A DNA stretch of 60,000 nt from Bolinopsis microptera (Eukaryota > Ctenophora > Tentaculata > Lobata > Bolinopsidae), in contig NC_087083.1 in assembly GCF_026151205.1 (NCBI RefSeq), positions 7,544,460 through 7,604,459 on the forward strand, read 5' to 3'. Below, one piece after another: positions 55,601 through 60,000 of the stretch. Numbering within the stretch: the stretch's first letter is position 1; each line of letters begins with the position of its first letter. Under the pieces are notes generated by a model. It saw nothing but the letters and a program-made list of their open reading frames with translations, was not told the DNA's origin and ran no database searches. Made by a program: the position numbers and the translations under genes.

Positions 55601-57172
55601 ATCTCATCACGTGACCTAGAAGGGTTGTTAACTAATTAGTTTGTTAATTAATTAAGTGATTAACTAATTACATTGTCGTTTTATCAGTAATAAGGTTAGT
55701 TTCTTATCAGGCTATGATTGAGAAGACATCTTATTTATCATATTATATTCTTATCATTTCTAACCATCGCTTATGTAAATTTTTCGTGTAACCCGGTAAC
55801 CGTAAGCTCGTGATAAACGATATGCCAAAGTTAACAAAGCACTACTAATCTTCTCGTGCAAGAATAATCAATTTTACAGTGAGGTATGAGTCAACTAACT
55901 ATTTAAATAAATGTAGGAAGGAAGCTTTGAACTTTTAAGCAACTGACGGCATCGTTATTATTATCAAATTTACAGTCTTTAGTGAACCACAAATCCGAAA
56001 TTTGGTGGAATATCTCTCAGTCACGTTTGTACTGCGTTAAAATCACGTAAAGTAAATATAATATTTTTATCAAAACAATTTCTTGGGGAAATTACACATC
56101 ACTTTTGTTTATGGTAAGATTTGCATTTGTTTCTTTCATTTTCATAATGAAAGATCATTGTAGATATTTTGGTTTCGTGTAATTGTAATTGTCATACATT
56201 GATGTAAAATTTGTTTGAATTTTAAAATAAATTGATCACTCACCAAGTTCTGCTACTGATATGCTGCCATCACCATCCTTGTCGAACATAGCAAATGCCT
56301 CTCTGAATTCAGTGACCTGTGCCTCTGAGGAATATGAGGTGTTACTGATGGATGATGAATTTGTAAGGTTGGTATTATAGCGCACCGATTTACCGCGGAG
56401 TTTGGGGGAAAGGAAACATCCGCGGTAAATCGGGGTTTGCGGTAAATCGGGGCGCGGTATATCGGGGTTTTACTGTATACCGCACCGATTAACAATTGGC
56501 GGTCTATAAAAGACTTATTTGCAAAACAGTTTGCTTTACCCAAAGTTAAATCCGTTACAAAGTGTTCAACCTTTCTTTTGGTTGCAACACCTCGATGGAG
56601 TTAGATCCACAATGAATCTAGTGACTTGGATTCCTCACAAGCGCAACAACCTATCCCACAAATCATACGAGAATATACCGACAACAAGAAGTCATCACAG
56701 CATGAGAAAACGATGGTGAGCAATGCTCACAATCCACATAAAACGAGATAAGTACACGAAACTTGGGGGAAAGGATTGAAGGGAGTTTCTGACTATCATG
56801 CAGAAAACAAGCCTACAAAATATCATGAAAAGACAACGGACCACCGCATTACATAGCACCCAAGTAGTCGCTTCATCGAGGGGGTAAACTTGACTCCTTC
56901 TCCCTTAGAAAGACAGATGCAGTGGACCAATTCTCACTTCCCTACATAAATGACAAACAAATTTCGATTACTACCGTGGTTAACACAAAAACATTCTTAC
57001 TAATCCACGTATCAGTCGCATGAAATTTTACCGGGATACGCACATAGCTCCTTATAATAGTCCTCGTAAGTTGCAACCACAGCACCCTACGAAAAGTTAG
57101 AAAATACAACCTCTCCGCCAGGTCCCTAAAACAAGTAAACTGACCTTTGAGTTTAGTTTGACCCTGATCCAT
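51866..57172 (-). CDS. Calmodulin-like protein, four EF hands, complete
   Basis: Minus-strand exons 57145-57172, 56244-56324, 55532-55615, 53901-54005, 52210-52283 and 51866-51955 join in frame to 153 residues (calmodulin is usually 148-149). All four loops are canonical: [48 protein letters not shown], each with acidic positions 1, 3, 5, Gly 6 and Glu 12. The N-terminus ([20 protein letters not shown]) resembles calmodulin; the central linker and C-terminus diverge ([12 protein letters not shown], end MCSKV), so this is a calmodulin-like paralogue rather than the near-invariant calmodulin. It should be a cytosolic Ca2+ sensor binding target peptides. The intron in EF3 splits the loop after its third residue and is where the alternative first exon joins. 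Confidence 0.94.
52078..52209 (-). repeat. 22-bp array beginning exactly at the calmodulin exon 5 donor
   Basis: On the coding strand six 22-bp units start GTAACTGTTTTTAGTTGG or GTGACTG..., the first being the splice donor itself. Each repeats a G|GTRACT-type donor. Confidence 0.93.
54006..55531. other. Calmodulin intron 3
   Basis: About 1.5 kb of intron. One short plus-strand open run near 54950-55010 ([18 protein letters not shown]) looks protein-like but has no support. Nothing else is recognised. Confidence 0.5.
56354..56490. mobile_element. Pogo/Tc1-like end remnant with repeated GGTAAATCGGGG
   Basis: CGGTATATCGGGGTTTTACT next to GTATACC resembles the complement of pogo-type ends (CAGTAAAACC). 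The motif CGGTAAATCGGGG is repeated three times. It lies in calmodulin intron 1, next to exon 2. Confidence 0.45.
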
Positions 57173-59398
57173 AACAACACAAATTAAGCAGAGACGAACT
57201 GTCTGACTGAATAAGTAGTGACCGGACTGTCAGCTATATTTGCAGACAGTCAGAGTTAATTTTCTTAAACTATTTAGAGTAGTCAGAGAGGATGAGTGAA
57301 CATGTTGCAGCTATCGCGAGATGAGGATCATAGGCCGGCCACCAACGATGAGTTATGGGTAATTGCTGGAAATTCGTGTTGGAAATTGCGCTCTCGTCTC
57401 GAGATAGCAGGATAATTTCAGGGGAAAGGTATAAGTGGATTCGGAAAATTAGGTAATTCATCTACACATGCAATGGTGAAGTGATGTTATAATTGAGTGG
57501 AGTGACAAGAAGTGAGTTTTACAGCGATTACTCTCTAGCGAATCTCGTGAAACAAGGAGGTCGGAGATCCGTACCAAACGGTTGACTTGCCTAATAGTAA
57601 ACTATTTAGAGAATTAAACACGTCTTGTTATAATTATATGGAAAATGATGACATTTTTATTTAGGTAGATGATGTGGGATTATTAAGATATGGTTGAAAC
57701 GAATTATTTATTACTTTACTTTATAAACTGTACTAAGTACTTACCATTTATGAAATTATGTCCCATCATCATCTTTGAGCGATTTTTGAGAAATGTTTGA
57801 TAATACAATCTGGTAGTGATAGCAACAAGAGCAAATATGAAAAATTGAAAATATAGGAAATTTATGTGACCAAAATGTAATACGTAGTAGGACAATAGCT
57901 CTCGGCCTATAATATGATAGTATGCATGTACATTTCTCCCAATGTGTTCAATTTTCAATGTGTTAACTTTTGCTACTATTATTATTTGTTTATATTCTTT
58001 TATCAAATATACACTATGTATTTGTAGTGTAACATTTCATAATAGTAGTAACATTGGTAAATTGTAATTGAAATAAATTAGGTGGTTGAAAATTATAATT
58101 GGCAAAAAATCAGTGAACATTTAATTGGCTAAAAGGGGCCTTTTTGGTATGAATTTGAGTAATAGATTATGTATCATACAATGGGTTGCACAAAATGTGG
58201 TATTTATTTCCATGAGGGGTTGGTCATGTCGACAATAAAGTTAGTAAAATTAACAACTCTATCTAGAGAGATTTTCTAAGTCTGCCATATAATAACAAGA
58301 CCACACACACTCACACTCATGGTGATGAGTGGGAACTGGTGGAGTTGGGTTTTTCAAGACCCGAATATGACCTTATTTGGGTATCACGTGAGTAACGGTT
58401 ATTACCTTATTTGGGCATTGCACGTGTTACGGTTATTAACTGCTGTTCCAGACCCGTAGATTGTAAATATCTCTCGGTCTCGACCACCACAAATAGTTTA
58501 ATGTCGCAGGTTGGTTTATAAGTATTCATAAATATATAAATATATATAAATATATAAATATATATATAAATATATATAAATATTATAAATATATAGAAAT
58601 ATATAGAAATATAGAAATATAGAAATGGCAAGCTGCGGGAAATGTTCGCGGGATCATATTAGACCTTTACCGGGAAGCCCAGACATGGTATTAAAAGGTG
58701 TTTTTATTTTTGACGGTCCGGTGAAGTCCGGTGATTAAAGCAAATTCAGTGAAATTTAACAAAGCTGTCTACAGGTAATCTTCAGCCAATTCTCTTGCGT
58801 TGGTAATTCTATTTGAAGTTTTGGAACATGCCCTGAACAAATTTCAGGTAAGAGTTCGAATGATATTTGACGTTATACAGATGCCTTCTTCATAACATGT
58901 TCCTTTACGTGTTACTAAGGGATTCATAAAGTTTATGATCCCCCGTGCACTAAATGCACTAAATGTGTCTGAAATAATAAACCCATGCGTTTCGACTGAA
59001 GCACTAAAATGCTGAAAGGGAATCAGGGAATGTTTCCATGTGTAATTTTAGAAACAATGTTTCTGTTTTCAACTAGAGCTAAAATCTGAACATCAGTATA
59101 AGAATGAAAAGAAAAATGAGCTATTTTAGTATTCTCAGAAATCACAGAGAGAATTATCACAAGCCGTAAAAACTATGAAAATATCTTTGGCTTTAGAGTT
59201 TACTTAAAAGATGAAGCTGCAGAAATAAATTTTATATGTGAGGCAAAAAATATCAATCAAACACAAAGACAGAAAGTTCAAATTCAATCAATCAAACATT
59301 TTCAATTTCATGCCATTTATCATTGTCAAAACTGGAGGAAAAAAATGTAATTCGTTATTTAAAGGAAGCCCATGCGTAGAATGGCTGTCTTAGTCTAC
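57173..59398. other. Region upstream of calmodulin; no further gene seen
   Basis: The first 70 bp upstream contain TTCAGTCAG (initiator-like, minus strand, near 57205) with an AATATAG about 27 bp farther out. The rest is AT-rich, with a TA-rich microsatellite at 58520-58625. Confidence 0.45.
58520..58625. repeat. TA-rich microsatellite (ATATATAA and ATATAGAA words)
   Basis: Simple sequence, slightly imperfect. Confidence 0.9.
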
Positions 59399-59476
59399 CT
59401 GAAAGGTGAGGCGCATCTGTCATTTCGAAAGCCCGCGGCTTGCCAGCACGAACCGCTTGTGAAACTGACTTCGAAT
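59399..59476 (-). CDS. Single candidate internal exon, unknown protein
   Basis: On the minus strand TTATTTCAG precedes 78 bp open in phase 2 (FEVSFTSGSCWQAAGF, RNDRCASPF) that end at AG|GTAGAC. The length is a multiple of three and GC content is well above the flanks. The donor is weak. It would belong to a gene reading leftwards; no neighbouring exon was found. Confidence 0.35.
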
Positions 59477-60000
59477 CTGAAATAATAATTAATTAGTCAT
59501 CAATGATGACTCATCATTGATTAATAATTAGTTGTAATCGGGGTTAGTTTTGGTTGTGAAATCTTCGTGTTCGTTGGGATTGTATTTTGAGAGACTTTTC
59601 CCCGTGTACTTAACCTAATGAATTGGTAAAAGGAATGATATTGAGTCCACTCAAGTTTGCTCTACAGTTAAATGAACAATGCTTTAAGGGACCTGGCGAA
59701 GCCCCTTATGAAGATATTTTACGGTTTTGAGGGTTTTTATTATTTGGGGTAAACCAGCTCATACTAAAACGGCCTTTTTAGTGTAGAGAAGAAAATTAGA
59801 CGGTATTTTCTGTGTTAGTGGTACCATCTTTAAAGTGAACCGTTGACGGATCTGGAAAAGATAATGGCCGTCGCTACAAATAGGAAACCAGTTAGTTATA
59901 TCCAAAGGAGGTTTCTGGAAACATATTAGTGATACGACAAATTGAAAATTGTTTCGGGAACTTTCAAATAACTAAGTACCTTATCGGACATAATTGTCAC
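59477..60000. other. End of window, nothing recognised
   Basis: AT-rich, with a short palindrome around 59489-59532. No exon is supported. Confidence 0.5.

Overview
The window is animal nuclear DNA: AT-rich, with short GT-AG introns, intron-split genes for typical metazoan families (a rhodopsin-class receptor, an SLC7 amino-acid transporter, a calmodulin, a secreted modular protein), LINE retrotransposons, MULE-, mariner-, pogo- and hAT-like debris, and an interstitial telomere-like CCCTAA array. Gene and repeat content would suit a marine invertebrate (cnidarian or ctenophore, for example), but no marker here fixes the phylum. || Layout. 1-2.5 kb: 3' part of an unrecognised plus-strand gene. 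4.3-7.3 kb: a 5'-truncated CR1/L2-like LINE on the minus strand. 8.7 kb: an orphan terminal exon. 13.9-18.5 kb: a 4.7 kb foldback element; two short members of its family lie at 20.7 and 23.0 kb, all three with perfect 8-bp target duplications. 23.2-25.2 kb: a five-exon GPCR whose stop codon lies in a 7-bp satellite. 29.3-37.5 kb: a secreted protein with two lectin-like modules, two ephrin-receptor-like cysteine-rich modules and a sushi-like module; its seventh exon is split by a 3.8 kb nested transposon. 38.0-40.5 kb: a GC-rich 2.5 kb inverted repeat. 41.0-50.6 kb: a complete 14-exon, 495-residue SLC7/LAT transporter. 51.9-57.2 kb: a six-exon, 153-residue calmodulin on the minus strand with an internal alternative first exon. 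59.4 kb: one candidate minus-strand exon. || The most unusual theme is tandem repeats growing out of splice signals. SLC7 intron 12 begins with about 46 copies of the 8-mer that starts with its own donor, followed by 21 copies of a 130-bp unit containing the last 80 bp of exon 12 plus that donor. Calmodulin intron 5 begins with six 22-bp copies of its donor. Intron 6 of the secreted gene ends in about 160 copies of CTAACT, the branch-point consensus, up against the acceptor. SLC7 intron 9 ends in TAAC-bearing repeats. The CTAACT intron end and SLC7 intron 3 share the same flanking sequence although the genes are unrelated. || All exon models were joined by hand from reading frame, splice phase and family alignment; no database or transcript evidence was available.
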